DNA from: Gemmata massiliana
Lineage (GTDB): Bacteria; Planctomycetota; Planctomycetia; Gemmatales; Gemmataceae
Assembly (NCBI RefSeq): GCF_901538265.1
Contig: NZ_LR593886.1
Location: forward strand, 9,135,738 to 9,199,737
Direction of reading: 5' to 3'
Length of the DNA: 64,000 nt
A model generated the notes under the pieces. The model saw only the letters and a list, made by a program, of their open reading frames with translations, was not told the DNA's origin and ran no database searches. The position numbers and the translations under genes are program-made. This document shows, in pieces, positions 1 through 7,672 of this stretch (position 1 is its first letter; every line of letters begins with the position of its first letter).

Positions 1-392
1 CCTGTCGGGTTTCGATGCCCAATCGGCCAACTTCTCAACTTACGGACGTGCGGATCCCCAGATCAAAGCGTTCTTCGAGGGGAAGCCGTAGTTACAGGCC
101 TAATTCCTGGCGGACCTGTTCGGGTCGTTCCAGTTCGGTGCTGTACCGTCGCTACCACTCCTCCGGCCCAGTGCGGAAATCCGACTCTTTCAGTGATTTC
201 GCTTGCCGGTGGTACGAGGCCGGGTACTGCAAGTGTGGGGCAGCGTTGGTCAGCAACTGCTTCGACCGTCTCATGGTCGGCTACCGAAGCAGAATTCCGC
301 CGCCCACTAACTCAATCTCGAACTCCAGTCGCGGTTCAAAAAATAGCGGCACATCCGCACTCCTGCGGAGCCGCAACGAGCATCCCAAAACG
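1..392. other. No supportable gene
   Basis: Open frames here are Arg/Ser/Pro-rich with no ribosome-binding site and no recognisable motif, which is typical of antisense or random frames in GC-rich DNA. I see no RNA gene in this stretch. It lies beyond the terminator of the leftward DUF3072 gene. Confidence 0.4.
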
Positions 393-436
393 CACGAAGT
401 ACGATCGGGGCTGCGAATTCCCGACCGTACTTCGTG
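393..436 (-). terminator. Rho-independent terminator of the DUF3072 gene
   Basis: Two 17-nt arms, 393-409 and 420-436, pair with one mismatch around a 10-nt loop. Read on the minus strand the stem is followed by CGTTTTGGG, a short T run. It sits 12 bases past the stop of the leftward gene at 449. Confidence 0.7.
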
Positions 437-448
437 TTGTGCGACGCC

Positions 449-691
449 TTATGACGCCTTCTTCTTCCTCGATGCCGCGGCCTTCTTGGGTTTGCCGCGG
501 CCGGTCTCTTCCTGAAGCTCTTCGATCTTCTCGGAGGCTTCGGCTTTCGTGAGGTCGTCGGGAACTTCGGTTCCCGCCTCTTGCGCAAGGGTGTTCAGGT
601 AGGACTCTTGCGGCCCAGTCATGGGCTCGTCGCCGGTCACCCAGTCCGCCGGGTCTTTTTCGGCGCTCTTATCGGTATTCTTCGTCGACAT
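449..691 (-). CDS. DUF3072 domain protein
   Basis: An 80-residue acidic protein with a lysine-rich tail (GKPKKAAASRKKKAS). The core DPADWVTGDEPMTGPQESYL followed by a predicted helix with Leu/Glu/Ala is the DUF3072 signature, a family of small proteins of unknown function. An upstream in-frame start exists, but the start at 691 is preferred because AGGAG lies five bases in front of it and the DUF3072 domain begins shortly after. The basic tail resembles nucleic-acid-binding tails, but no function is established. A hairpin terminator follows the stop. Confidence 0.8.
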   Translation of the reverse strand: MSTKNTDKSAEKDPADWVTGDEPMTGPQESYLNTLAQEAGTEVPDDLTKAEASEKIEELQEETGRGKPKKAAASRKKKAS

Positions 692-767
692 CGCGTTCTC
701 CTTCCAGAATCGTTCGCCGAGCTGGCAATCTGGAAAGGTGTACATGCGATTGCCGTGCCAGAGAACG

Positions 768-1247
768 TTACCCCTTTCGCGCCGCCTCGATTGCCGCGAC
801 ATCGATCTTCGTCATCGTCATCATCGCGTCGAACGCGCGCTTGGCGGCCCCGGGATCGGGATCAACGATTGCTTCCGTGAGGGCGACCGGAGTGATCTGC
901 CACGAGAGCCCCCATTTGTCCTTGCACCACCCGCACGCACTTTCCTGTCCCCCGTTGCCGACAAGCGCAGCCCAGTACCGATCCGTTTCGGCTTGGTCGG
1001 CAGTCGCCACCTGGAACGAGAACGCTTCCGTGTGCTTGAACGTCGGTCCGCCGTTGAGTCCCAGGCACGGGATGCCCAGCACGGTAAATTCGACGGTCAG
1101 CACGTCACCCGTCTTGCCCGACGGGAAGTCTCCCGGGGCACGGTGAACGGCATTCACAGACGAGTCGGGAAAAGTTTGGGCATAGAATCGTGCGGCCTCT
1201 TCGGCGTCGCCGTTGTACCAGAGGCAAATCGTGTTTTTCGCTGGCAT
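768..1247 (-). CDS. VOC/PhnB-like glyoxalase-fold protein
   Basis: A 159-residue protein starting MPAKNTICLWYNGDAEEAARFY. It shows the beta-alpha-beta-beta-beta plan of the PhnB / 3-demethylubiquinone-9 3-methyltransferase-like branch of the vicinal-oxygen-chelate superfamily: CLWYNGDAEEAARFYAQTF near the N-terminus, then LGLNGGP, and SWQITP near residue 110. Proteins of this branch usually form dimers and many have no known substrate. It is transcribed in the same direction as the DUF3072 gene, 76 bases upstream of it. Assignment to the fold is firm; the reaction is not predictable. Confidence 0.85.
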   Translation of the reverse strand: MPAKNTICLWYNGDAEEAARFYAQTFPDSSVNAVHRAPGDFPSGKTGDVLTVEFTVLGIPCLGLNGGPTFKHTEAFSFQVATADQAETDRYWAALVGNGGQESACGWCKDKWGLSWQITPVALTEAIVDPDPGAAKRAFDAMMTMTKIDVAAIEAARKG

Positions 1248-1536
1248 GGAACCTGTCCTCGAAAAAGAAGGGAGAAGCGTACCGTATGGTGGTACGGGAG
1301 CGAAGCTCAGCAGCCCTCATTTCTCCTGGCGTGCCCTCGAACCGGAACTCCTCGCCGGAGGCGCTGACACATCCGACCTTCTCAACCTTCAGAGCCCCGT
1401 TGCCCATGACGCCCGTAGTAAGGGCTTTGGCCGCTTCTCCCCTACAACACCTGAACGGTCCGACCTCGGACCCGTCGGTTAGCCAGAACACGCGAATTTC
1501 GTAAGTGTCGGACTGTGGCGGTCGGACCTCACCCAT
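1105..1536 (-). CDS. Hypothetical protein, C-terminus probably decayed
   Basis: A 143-codon frame. The first 85 residues (MGEVRPPQSDTYEIRVFW..., then GNGALKVEKVGC) look protein-like with balanced composition. From about position 1250 leftward the frame runs antisense to nothing but overlaps the VOC gene in another frame and becomes Arg/Cys-rich. The gene has probably lost its normal end by a frameshift. Its ATG overlaps the TGA of the upstream gene by eight bases, suggesting translational coupling. No family recognised. Confidence 0.35.
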   Translation of the reverse strand: MGEVRPPQSDTYEIRVFWLTDGSEVGPFRCCRGEAAKALTTGVMGNGALKVEKVGCVSASGEEFRFEGTPGEMRAAELRSRTTIRYASPFFFEDRFHASEKHDLPLVQRRRRRGRTILCPNFSRLVCECRSPCPGRLPVGQDG

Positions 1537-1867
1537 CGCCGCCTAGACCGTCCACTTTGCTTCCCAAACCAGTTCGCCCAGCAACTCGGTATCGGCCACG
1601 CCCCGACGACCCAGGTTTGGGAATCGGGGTACGGTTGTTTCGTGCCAGACTCGTGAGTTGCCACCGATACGTGATTCTGCCGAACCGTCTGTCGGCTGGG
1701 TCGATCTGTCTTAGTCGGAGCACGTAGCGGCCGGAGGAATGGAGAATCAAATGCGCCCCGACCTCCCACTCTGCTTCCGAGTTGCGCCGCAGGTACTCCA
1801 TTGCGCCCCTTCGGGCTTCGGCCACTTCACTCGATGGAATCACGAACTCGAACACATGCTCGCGCAC
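1529..1867 (-). CDS. Hypothetical protein
   Basis: A 112-residue protein if translation begins at the GTG at 1867, which has AAAGGAAG seven bases upstream; the longer frame to 2176 is Arg-rich and has no such site. The visible part VREHVFEFVIPSSEVAEARR followed by an acidic/Trp segment and LRLRQIDPADRRFGRI looks like a small alpha/beta domain. No family recognised. It overlaps the next leftward gene by eight bases and may form a two-gene operon with it. Confidence 0.4.
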   Translation of the reverse strand: MREHVFEFVIPSSEVAEARRGAMEYLRRNSEAEWEVGAHLILHSSGRYVLRLRQIDPADRRFGRITYRWQLTSLARNNRTPIPKPGSSGRGRYRVAGRTGLGSKVDGLGGDG

Positions 1868-2067
1868 GGCACCACTTCCTTTGGGTCGGTTCCAAAGGTT
1901 CGATTGTGCCGTCTTCGGCCGCGGTGCCAATCGCGTCCGAGGGGTGATCTCGGAGGCCAGTGGCGCAGAACGTCTGCCCCGGACGCGGGGAGCGGTTGCA
2001 GCGACCGAATCGCTCGAGCGGACGCCGAAAGCGGTGCCGATCGCACCGGCGCTGCGGGAAGCGTTCA

Positions 2068-2403
2068 TCACCCGCCCACGATGGTTCGCGGATCGTATGC
2101 CGAACCGAATCCGAACCAGCACCACTCGGGCGGCGTGTCCAGCTTGGGCACGTCGTGGTACGACAACTCGAACCACTCCACTTGGTCAGCGACATCGCGC
2201 CGCCAGATCTCGGACCGGTCGGTGAGTTGGTCGTAATCGGGTTCGTCCCGGAACCGGTCGTCGTACCCGACGAACTCCCACCCCTCGATCCGCAACGTTT
2301 CGACCCAGTCGTCGTAGGTTTTGAGCGCCCAGACGATTACCAGATGCGCGGGAACGTTTTTGCGTGCCACATCCGGCAACCGCAAGTACTCCTCGTGAGT
2401 CAT
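2068..2403 (-). CDS. Hypothetical acidic, Trp/Tyr-rich small protein
   Basis: A 111-residue protein beginning MTHEEYLRLPDVARKNVP. It is rich in Asp, Glu, Trp and Tyr (KTYDDWVETL, EVEWFELSYHD-like segments, PPEWCWFGFG), a composition unlike the Arg-rich noise frames around it. There is no signal peptide or membrane segment. The start has no clear Shine-Dalgarno sequence. I do not recognise a family; it could be an immunity-type or regulatory protein, but nothing in the sequence shows this. Confidence 0.5.
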   Translation of the reverse strand: MTHEEYLRLPDVARKNVPAHLVIVWALKTYDDWVETLRIEGWEFVGYDDRFRDEPDYDQLTDRSEIWRRDVADQVEWFELSYHDVPKLDTPPEWCWFGFGSAYDPRTIVGG

Positions 2404-2736
2404 GATTCGGCAACCTAGTGCGGCGAACGGGCTACTCCTACTCCGTCATGGCCGTCGGCCGTCCACCCCGGCAATCACAGTTACTCGACGTTGAAATCGC
2501 GAACAAATGGTGAGAAGCGATCGGAGAACCGCGACCGCCCTCACCGCTGTTCTGGGCACGTACCACCGGCTTCCCGAGCCGCTGACTTTTTGGAGTCCGT
2601 CTCGGCCTCTTTGGATGCTTGCGAGTGATCCGTGCTGAAACGAGTTGACTCTTGAGGTGTCAAGTTCCCGGTTCAGAACGGGCCTCGGGTTGCGAACCCC
2701 GTTGTTTTTCCCTCGGCAACCATTCAGGAGATCGAC

Positions 2737-3096
2737 ATGCGCGTGTTGGTAGGCTGCTTTGCGCTGGTGCTCTGCGGTACGGTGGCGGCGAACGGCAAGA
2801 AGGACGAGATGATCGATCCGGCCAAACTGGTGGGCAAGTGGACCAGCAAGGGGTGGGAGAACGAGGTCCTCGAGTTACTGAAGGGCGGAAAACTGGTCAT
2901 GCGCCGCACCGTGGGCGGCAAGGAGGCGTTTGACGGCACGTACACGTTCGATGGGAACAAGCTAACCGTGGTCGCAAAGCCCGAGGGTAAGGAGGACAAG
3001 TCAACCGTTACCATCAAAAAGCTGACCGATGCGGAAATGGTGATCGTCGCCGAATCTGGCAAAGAGGTCGTGATGGTTCGCGTGAAGGACAAGTGA
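2737..3096 (+). CDS. TIGR03066-type Gemmata paralogous secreted protein
   Basis: A 119-residue protein with a short signal peptide (MRVLVGCFALVLCGTVAA) and then the pattern IDPAKLVGKW, a beta-rich core GTYTFDGNKLTVVAKPEGKE, and KLTDAEMVIV. This matches the Gemmata obscuriglobus paralogous family TIGR03066, lipocalin/META-like in appearance, of unknown function and probably periplasmic. The start is supported by AGGAG eight bases upstream. A closely similar paralogue lies at 5203-5577 and a broken copy at 3592-3815. Confidence 0.8.
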   Translation: MRVLVGCFALVLCGTVAANGKKDEMIDPAKLVGKWTSKGWENEVLELLKGGKLVMRRTVGGKEAFDGTYTFDGNKLTVVAKPEGKEDKSTVTIKKLTDAEMVIVAESGKEVVMVRVKDK

Positions 3097-3196
3097 CGCT
3101 CGGCGGGATTGATGACGACGGCAAAGGTTATTGTTGTCGCAATCGAAGCGGCACGGAACGGGTGAACGGCCCGATCCCGTCTTTTTTGCCCGGGGG

Positions 3197-3595
3197 TCAG
3201 ACGAACCAGCGTGCGACCGGGGTACGATGGAACCGAGCCCGTCGGAGGAGCCGGCTCGTGGTGGCTCGGGTGAGCCATCCGAAGAAGCGGTGTGCGGCCC
3301 GGTCGCAACTCCAGCCGATGAACCAAAATCGGACCGCCGCGTACTGGTCCCGGTCTCGACACCAAACTTGGGCGGACGGCCCGATTCCCAACTGCCCGAC
3401 ATCGTCCCGGCCGCTCCAGAGCTGGGTGCCGGCCAAGGTGTCTCGTACCGCCCCAATCAGGTCGACATCGCCGTCCAGCAAAACCCCGCGGGTGTACGCC
3501 CCATCGTCCGTAAGGTCGGCTCGTTCGACCACGACCCGCCCACCCCGTCCGGTCAGCTCGAACCAGGGGTTCGCCCTCGCGCGGTTTATTATCAA
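3197..3595 (-). CDS. Hypothetical protein, TTG start
   Basis: A 132-codon frame whose first 90 residues (NPWFELTGRGGRVVVERADL, then DGDVDLIGAVRDTLAG and YAAVRFWFIGWSCDRAAHRF) look protein-like; the C-terminus is Arg-rich. The TTG start at 3595 overlaps the end of the broken TIGR03066 copy, so the true start may be elsewhere. No family recognised. It could be a real small protein or the remnant of a longer one. Confidence 0.35.
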   Translation of the reverse strand: MIINRARANPWFELTGRGGRVVVERADLTDDGAYTRGVLLDGDVDLIGAVRDTLAGTQLWSGRDDVGQLGIGPSAQVWCRDRDQYAAVRFWFIGWSCDRAAHRFFGWLTRATTSRLLRRARFHRTPVARWFV

Positions 3596-3815
3596 AGCGA
3601 CCAGGTGGAAGTCGGCTCTCCGTCAGCCCCCGTGTTGGTGATGATGACTTCACCGTTCTTCGTAAACTCGGTCAGGATCGTAGCCGCGTTCCTCTTTCCT
3701 TCAGCTCCCACTTGCCGAGTAACTTCTTCCCGTCAACAGGATCTGCTTTCTTGTCGTCCCCGCGTGCCAATACGACCAGTGCTGCTACCGCGAAAATGGT
3801 TGCGATTGAGCGCAT
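3592..3815 (-). pseudogene. Broken TIGR03066 paralogue
   Basis: Starts at ATG 3815 with GAGGAG about ten bases upstream and encodes a signal peptide (MRSIATIFAVAALVVLARG) and the family hallmark KKLLGKWELKE. The zero frame then ends at a TGA, but in the next frame the family sequence resumes as NAATILTEFTKNGEVIIT and GEPTSTW before another stop. One base was therefore lost or gained near 3690, and the C-terminal half is missing. It is a decayed third copy of the family within 3 kb. Confidence 0.7.
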
Positions 3816-3880
3816 TTGCAAGAACTCCTCAAGGGTGGACCGAAGACGTTTGTTACCGATCCGCGGGCATCCCGTGACGA

Positions 3881-4624
3881 TTATTTCTTTCCGAGCACCA
3901 AGTCCACAACCCAGCACCCGCGCGCGTGGGGGCCGGAACCCCGGCAATGATTGAGTACATCGGTGCCGTCGCAACCGGCCTCCTGTAACGCATCGGCCAG
4001 TATCGGCATCGCGGAGAAATCGCGGCACTCGTACATCCGCTCGGCTATTGCCACTGCGGTGCCCGAGCACCACGAGCGGGAGAACGGAGCCGAGCGAAAC
4101 GGGTTTCCAAAGATGTCGCGAAGGAGGTCGGCTTGTGCGCGCTGTTCTTGCTCCGCGAGGTGGTCCGTCATTGCAGCCGATTCTGGGGATCCGAACGGGC
4201 GCCCCAACTGGAGGACCGCGTGTGTCTGTTGCGCCACCGCCGCGCTGCGCCCAGCCATTGCCACATCACTTGCTTTGGCGAGCACCACGGAACAACATGC
4301 TCCGACAGCCCAGCGCTTTGTTAAAACCCGCCCCCGTTGTTCCGCAGAGGTCGCCCGCGCGCGCGTTTTAGTGCCCGTATGCTCCACCGAAGCGGCCACC
4401 GCCTGCGCTTTTGCTCGGGTGAGTTCCACACGACTAACATCGCCGTCAGCGAACTGCTCGGCGGTGATGACAGCCGAGCGACAGCGTACGTCAGGAATCA
4501 GTGACCAGATCCGACGACAACAAGCACAGCCGAATAATCGCCGCTTTCGGTTGCTCGCGTTGCGGTCCAGCAACACCCACAGGCGCATCGGATCCGTGCT
4601 TTCGAGCCATTCCGCTTCGGTCAT
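3881..4624 (-). CDS. Gemmata-type MTEAEWL family protein
   Basis: A 247-residue protein starting MTEAEWLESTDPMRLW, with KRRLFGCACCRRIWSLIPD, an alanine-rich helical middle, then DLLRDIFGNPFR and the C-terminal block SAMPILADALQEAGCDG...HCRGSGPHARGCWVVDLVLGKK. A second member of the same family lies at 19114-19746 with near-identical N- and C-terminal blocks. The family is expanded in Gemmataceae; its function is unknown to me. The conserved Cys and His residues could bind metal. The ATG at 4624 is chosen because the family starts with MTEAEWL and because the conserved 5' leader described separately stops just before it. Confidence 0.75.
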   Translation of the reverse strand: MTEAEWLESTDPMRLWVLLDRNASNRKRRLFGCACCRRIWSLIPDVRCRSAVITAEQFADGDVSRVELTRAKAQAVAASVEHTGTKTRARATSAEQRGRVLTKRWAVGACCSVVLAKASDVAMAGRSAAVAQQTHAVLQLGRPFGSPESAAMTDHLAEQEQRAQADLLRDIFGNPFRSAPFSRSWCSGTAVAIAERMYECRDFSAMPILADALQEAGCDGTDVLNHCRGSGPHARGCWVVDLVLGKK

Positions 4625-4672
4625 CGACGCCCCCTGGAACCGCTCCCCGCATGACCGATCCGGCGGTAGGAC
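4625..4672 (-). promoter_or_regulatory. Conserved 5' leader element, copy A
   Basis: Read on the minus strand this contains CCGGATCGGTCATGC, then GGGAGCGGTTCCAGGG, ending directly in front of the ATG at 4624. The same element precedes the genes at 4707-4988 and 19114-19746. It may be a promoter with transcription start or a 5' UTR regulatory element. Confidence 0.5.
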
Positions 4673-4706
4673 CACGTCAGGTAACGCACCATCGAACGCC
4701 AAGACT

Positions 4707-4988
4707 TCATTTCGTCGAGTACGGCCAGCCGTGGTACGCGAAGGCAATCACCGCGACCACGACGGACGCTACCGCGGCCCCGGCGCACCACCAACTCTTC
4801 GCTCGCACCGCGGCCCAACCGCCGCATATCACCCCAGTCAGCGCGGGGAACGGAACCCCACCGATCCACTTACCAGGTGCATCGGGGATTGGATCGACGG
4901 CATGGAGCGCCAACATGAGCAGGGCAAAAACAGGCCAAGCCCACACCCAGCGCGCCGCGAATCGGCGGTGGTAATCTGCGTCTGACAT
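4707..4988 (-). CDS. Small membrane protein
   Basis: A 93-residue protein beginning MSDADYHRRFAARWVW with predicted membrane segments WAWPVFALLMLALHAV, then PFPALTGVICGGWAAV and CAGAAVASVVVAVIAF, so about three spans with a cytoplasmic basic N-terminus. No family recognised. It is preceded by the same conserved leader element as the MTEAEWL-family genes although it is unrelated in sequence, which suggests shared regulation. Confidence 0.65.
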   Translation of the reverse strand: MSDADYHRRFAARWVWAWPVFALLMLALHAVDPIPDAPGKWIGGVPFPALTGVICGGWAAVRAKSWWCAGAAVASVVVAVIAFAYHGWPYSTK

Positions 4989-5040
4989 GCGATTACGCTC
5001 GGGGACCGTGCTCAGCGTGATCGATCCGGCGCCCGGTGCA
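4989..5040 (-). promoter_or_regulatory. Conserved 5' leader element, copy B
   Basis: On the minus strand: CCGGGCGCCGGATCGATCACG, then CTGAGCACGGTCCCCGAGCG, just before the ATG at 4988. It matches copies A and C while the gene behind it belongs to a different family. Confidence 0.5.
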
Positions 5041-5202
5041 AGTCGCAACTCGGGGCTCAAACGCGGAGGCCCGTATCCCAACACCGCGACGATTCACTCA
5101 CCTGACATCTGCCGAGTTCACACCACGGGTGATCTCGCCGGTAACTCCTCAATGCCACCACCTTTGACAAAGCCTCATGCGAGCAACTCGGATCGTTCCC
5201 GG

Positions 5203-5577
5203 TTACTTGTCCTTACTGCGAACAAACGCCTTCTCGCGCCCGCGCTCCGTCGTCCCCACCAACTCAGTGTCAGTCAACTTGGTGACGGTGAGTGTCTCTT
5301 TCGCTTCTTGGTCGCCGCTCTTGACGACCGTAATCAGCTTATTGCCCTCGATCGTGTACGTGCCCTCGACCCGGATCGGCTTACCGGGGGACAGCATGAA
5401 GGCGGACTTGGTCTTGCCGTCCTTTGTGAACTCGATGACCAGGCCAGTCTTCGTGTTCTGCGCGTCCCAGCGCCCGACCAATTTCGCGGGGTCGATCTTC
5501 TCCACCTTCGCATCGTCCGCAGACGCACCTGACGCGAAGGCCATGACAGCCAGAGCACAAGCTAAACGTGAGCGCAT
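5203..5577 (-). CDS. TIGR03066-type Gemmata paralogous secreted protein
   Basis: A 124-residue protein with a signal peptide (MRSRLACALAVMAFASGASA) and the family blocks KIDPAKLVGRWDAQ, VEGTYTIEGNKLITVVKSGD and VTKLTDTELVGTTERG. It is the closest relative in the window of the gene at 2737-3096 and shares its length and the IDPAKLVG hallmark. Probably secreted to the periplasm; the role is unknown. Confidence 0.8.
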   Translation of the reverse strand: MRSRLACALAVMAFASGASADDAKVEKIDPAKLVGRWDAQNTKTGLVIEFTKDGKTKSAFMLSPGKPIRVEGTYTIEGNKLITVVKSGDQEAKETLTVTKLTDTELVGTTERGREKAFVRSKDK

Positions 5578-5679
5578 CTCATCCCCTTTTGTTCCACGGA
5601 GTAAGGGACGCGAACCAGTAGACCAGACCGGGCGTGACGCGCCAAGCCGCGGAGCGAGATGGTATCGGTTGACGCGGCT

Positions 5680-6051
5680 TCAGCGTTCCTCGAACCGGAT
5701 GTCGTCCCAGGCCGGGACGTGAACCCCGTTGACCGCATACGCCTCGTGGCGAACGACTCGTAGTGTGCCGCGCACCGTGAGTGTCTTCCCCTCGCGTGCC
5801 TTCCTCGTCCGATCTCCGATCAGCGACACCGTGCGCTCCTGATCGTCACCGTCGTGTAATACGGGGCCACAGATCGTGCGCAGTTGGCCGTTCACGGGCC
5901 ACGTGTACGCGGGCGCGTCACCGACCGTAAACCGGATCGTCACGTTGTCGCCGGCGAGGCGCGTGGCCTGCTCGATGGTCAAGGTGTCGAACTTGATGAC
6001 GGGCGTGGTGGGCGGAGCGCCCAGAAGGGCGCAAAAGATGATGGTGTTCAT
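5680..6051 (-). CDS. Secreted OB-fold-like small protein
   Basis: A 123-residue protein with a short hydrophobic N-terminus (MNTIIFCALLGAP) followed by a beta-rich domain: KFDTLTIEQATRLAGDNVTI, YTWPVNGQLRTICGP, DDQERTVSLIG and LTVRGTLRVVRHEAYAVNGV. The arrangement, in which a property is switched on by an ATRLAG segment and ends in a strand LTVRGTLRVV, resembles bacterial secreted OB-fold (tRNA_anti-like) domains, but this is tentative. A broken paralogue lies at 24614-24986. I chose the start at 6051 because the hydrophobic segment begins there. Confidence 0.6.
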   Translation of the reverse strand: MNTIIFCALLGAPPTTPVIKFDTLTIEQATRLAGDNVTIRFTVGDAPAYTWPVNGQLRTICGPVLHDGDDQERTVSLIGDRTRKAREGKTLTVRGTLRVVRHEAYAVNGVHVPAWDDIRFEER

Positions 6052-6100
6052 GGGAATGATTGGAGCAGACGAGCGCGAGGAATGCAACAACGTCGCGCGT

Positions 6101-6823
6101 TCACGCGGCGTCGAACAGGCTCGGCTGGATGCGTGATGATACGACCGCAGCTTCGACGGGAGTAAGCAGATCCGCCCCGCTCGCGCTTGCCCGGTTCACG
6201 CGATCGCTCACCGGCCACGCCTCCATCTGTTCGGCTGGGTACGGGGCAAGTAGCGGGAGCAGGTTCACGGACCGTGTTTCCTTCGGATCGAGCCACGCCG
6301 CGAAGTGTTCTTCGGGCAGGATCGCAGCCATGCGCTCGTGAAGCGGCTTCACCAACTCGTTGGCCGACACGGTAAGCACCGCGACCGTCTCGACCGGACC
6401 CGCGGGGCCGTCCCATCGATCCCAGATGCCCGCGTAAGCGAGCACCCCACCGCCCTTTCTGCGGAAGAAGTACGGGTGCTTCTTCTTGCCCGCGGTGCGC
6501 CACTCGAAGAATCCGGTAGCGGGGACCAGACATCTTCGGTATCGGAACGGGTCGCGGAACGCGGGCTTCTCGGGCGCGGTTTCGGCCCGCGCGTTGACGA
6601 ATCCGATATGCTTCGGGTTCGTGTTCCAGTGTGGGATCAGCCCCCAGCGCAAATCCGCCAGTTCGCGAACCCCGTTCGTGACCCTCGCCACGGACAGGAG
6701 CGCGGACGGGGCCACATTGTACCGCGCGTCAGGTGCCGGCTCGGGCGCGATCGCGTATCTGGCCAAACCGAACAGGTTCGCGATCTCGGGTCGGGTTACG
6801 GAGGTAGTGAGGCGTGCGCACAT
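6101..6823 (-). CDS. SOS response-associated peptidase (SRAP/HMCES family)
   Basis: A 240-residue protein with all SRAP hallmarks: Met-Cys start giving catalytic Cys2, RYNVAPS at 34-40, WGLIPHW at 60-66, NARAET at 77-82, RCLVPATGFFEW ending at Glu107/Trp108, and His162 in HERM. In the YedK/HMCES family, Cys2 becomes the N-terminal residue and forms a stable thiazolidine crosslink with abasic sites in single-stranded DNA, protecting them. The start at 6823 is fixed by the requirement for Cys at position 2. It is divergent from a Y-family polymerase fragment, another translesion/SOS protein. Confidence 0.93.
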   Translation of the reverse strand: MCARLTTSVTRPEIANLFGLARYAIAPEPAPDARYNVAPSALLSVARVTNGVRELADLRWGLIPHWNTNPKHIGFVNARAETAPEKPAFRDPFRYRRCLVPATGFFEWRTAGKKKHPYFFRRKGGGVLAYAGIWDRWDGPAGPVETVAVLTVSANELVKPLHERMAAILPEEHFAAWLDPKETRSVNLLPLLAPYPAEQMEAWPVSDRVNRASASGADLLTPVEAAVVSSRIQPSLFDAA

Positions 6824-6955
6824 GGTGTCACTCACGAGAGGTGGGGTGAGTGTAACGCGCACTTGCCCGCGTTCCGATGTCGGTAAGAGTGAAACGCTCA
6901 GTCGAACAGGCTCGGTGTTTGTGGCCGGCGCCACCCGGCCGGGCGGTACCCCTTT

Positions 6956-7267
6956 TTGTCCTTCGGGTTCGACGAACTGCTCGACGCTGCGCGTGTTGCT
7001 CTCCGGCGCGCTTACGTACCGGACGGGACCGCCACACACTTGCACGTCATCGCTCCGGAGTTGCGTCGGGCCAAGGGGTTCCAGCTGAGCCTGTTCGATA
7101 TTCCGGACCCGAAGCGCGAGGCCCTGGCGGCAGCGAAAGCGGCCATCAACGCGCGGTACGGGCGGTTCAAGGTACGGAGCGGGACCACGCTGCACTTACC
7201 CAAGGTGTACAAGGACCCGGCCAACGACTTCGACATCTGCGACGTGCGCGGGAAGGTGTGCTTCTGA
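6956..7267 (+). pseudogene. C-terminal fragment of a UmuC-like Y-family DNA polymerase
   Basis: A 103-residue frame starting at TTG. From residue 12 it follows the C-terminal tail of UmuC-like Y-family polymerases: a segment like LHVIAPELRRAKGFQLSLFD, then AINARYGRFKVRSGTTL and the terminal DICDVRGKVCF. The catalytic palm and fingers of the polymerase, normally 300 residues upstream, are absent; the DNA upstream belongs to the divergent SRAP gene. It is therefore a remnant. No ribosome-binding site supports independent translation. Confidence 0.6.
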
Positions 7268-7279
7268 GAGAAGGCGTTT

Positions 7280-7652
7280 ATGCGCGCCGACGAGTTCGTT
7301 CGAGGGTCCATCGAGTGGATTGCGATTCGTGACGCGGTTCGCGCCGCGTATCCGACCGACACGAGCGCGTTCTGCACGACCGTGTGCGCGCTGTATCGCG
7401 AGTTCGCATGGGCTCACCTGCTCTTTCGTAGGGGGGCAGTACGCTCTCGTCGTCACTCAACTGCGGGCCATCTGTGAAGGGGCTTTGAGCACCGTCCTTC
7501 CGGCTTCGGTGTCGATGTTCCCGAGCGGGGACGAAGCCCTCAGGTTCGCCGCCGTGGTTCGCGCCCGGTGCCGGTCCGCGGTGCTCGCTCGCTATCCGGC
7601 TGCGTTCGACCATCTTGGAAGACCCAAGACTCGGTTCCGGCGTTCGGCGTGA
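7280..7652 (+). pseudogene. Hypothetical gene broken by a frameshift
   Basis: The frame from ATG 7280 reads MRADEFVRGSIEWIAIRDAV and YREFAWAHLLF, then degrades to Arg-rich sequence after a run of six G at about 7431. In the next frame protein-like sequence continues as GGQYALVVTQLRAICEGALS and AVLARYPAAFDHLG to the stop at 7652. Joining them gives about 120 residues. The family is not recognised. The change in a homopolymer could be real decay or a sequencing error. Confidence 0.4.
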
Positions 7653-7672
7653 GTGTAGAGGTGACGAACATC

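Noticed and set aside
2724..3653. 309-codon minus-strand frame overlapping the TIGR03066 gene
   Set aside because: Low-quality composition and antisense to a real gene over its left part.
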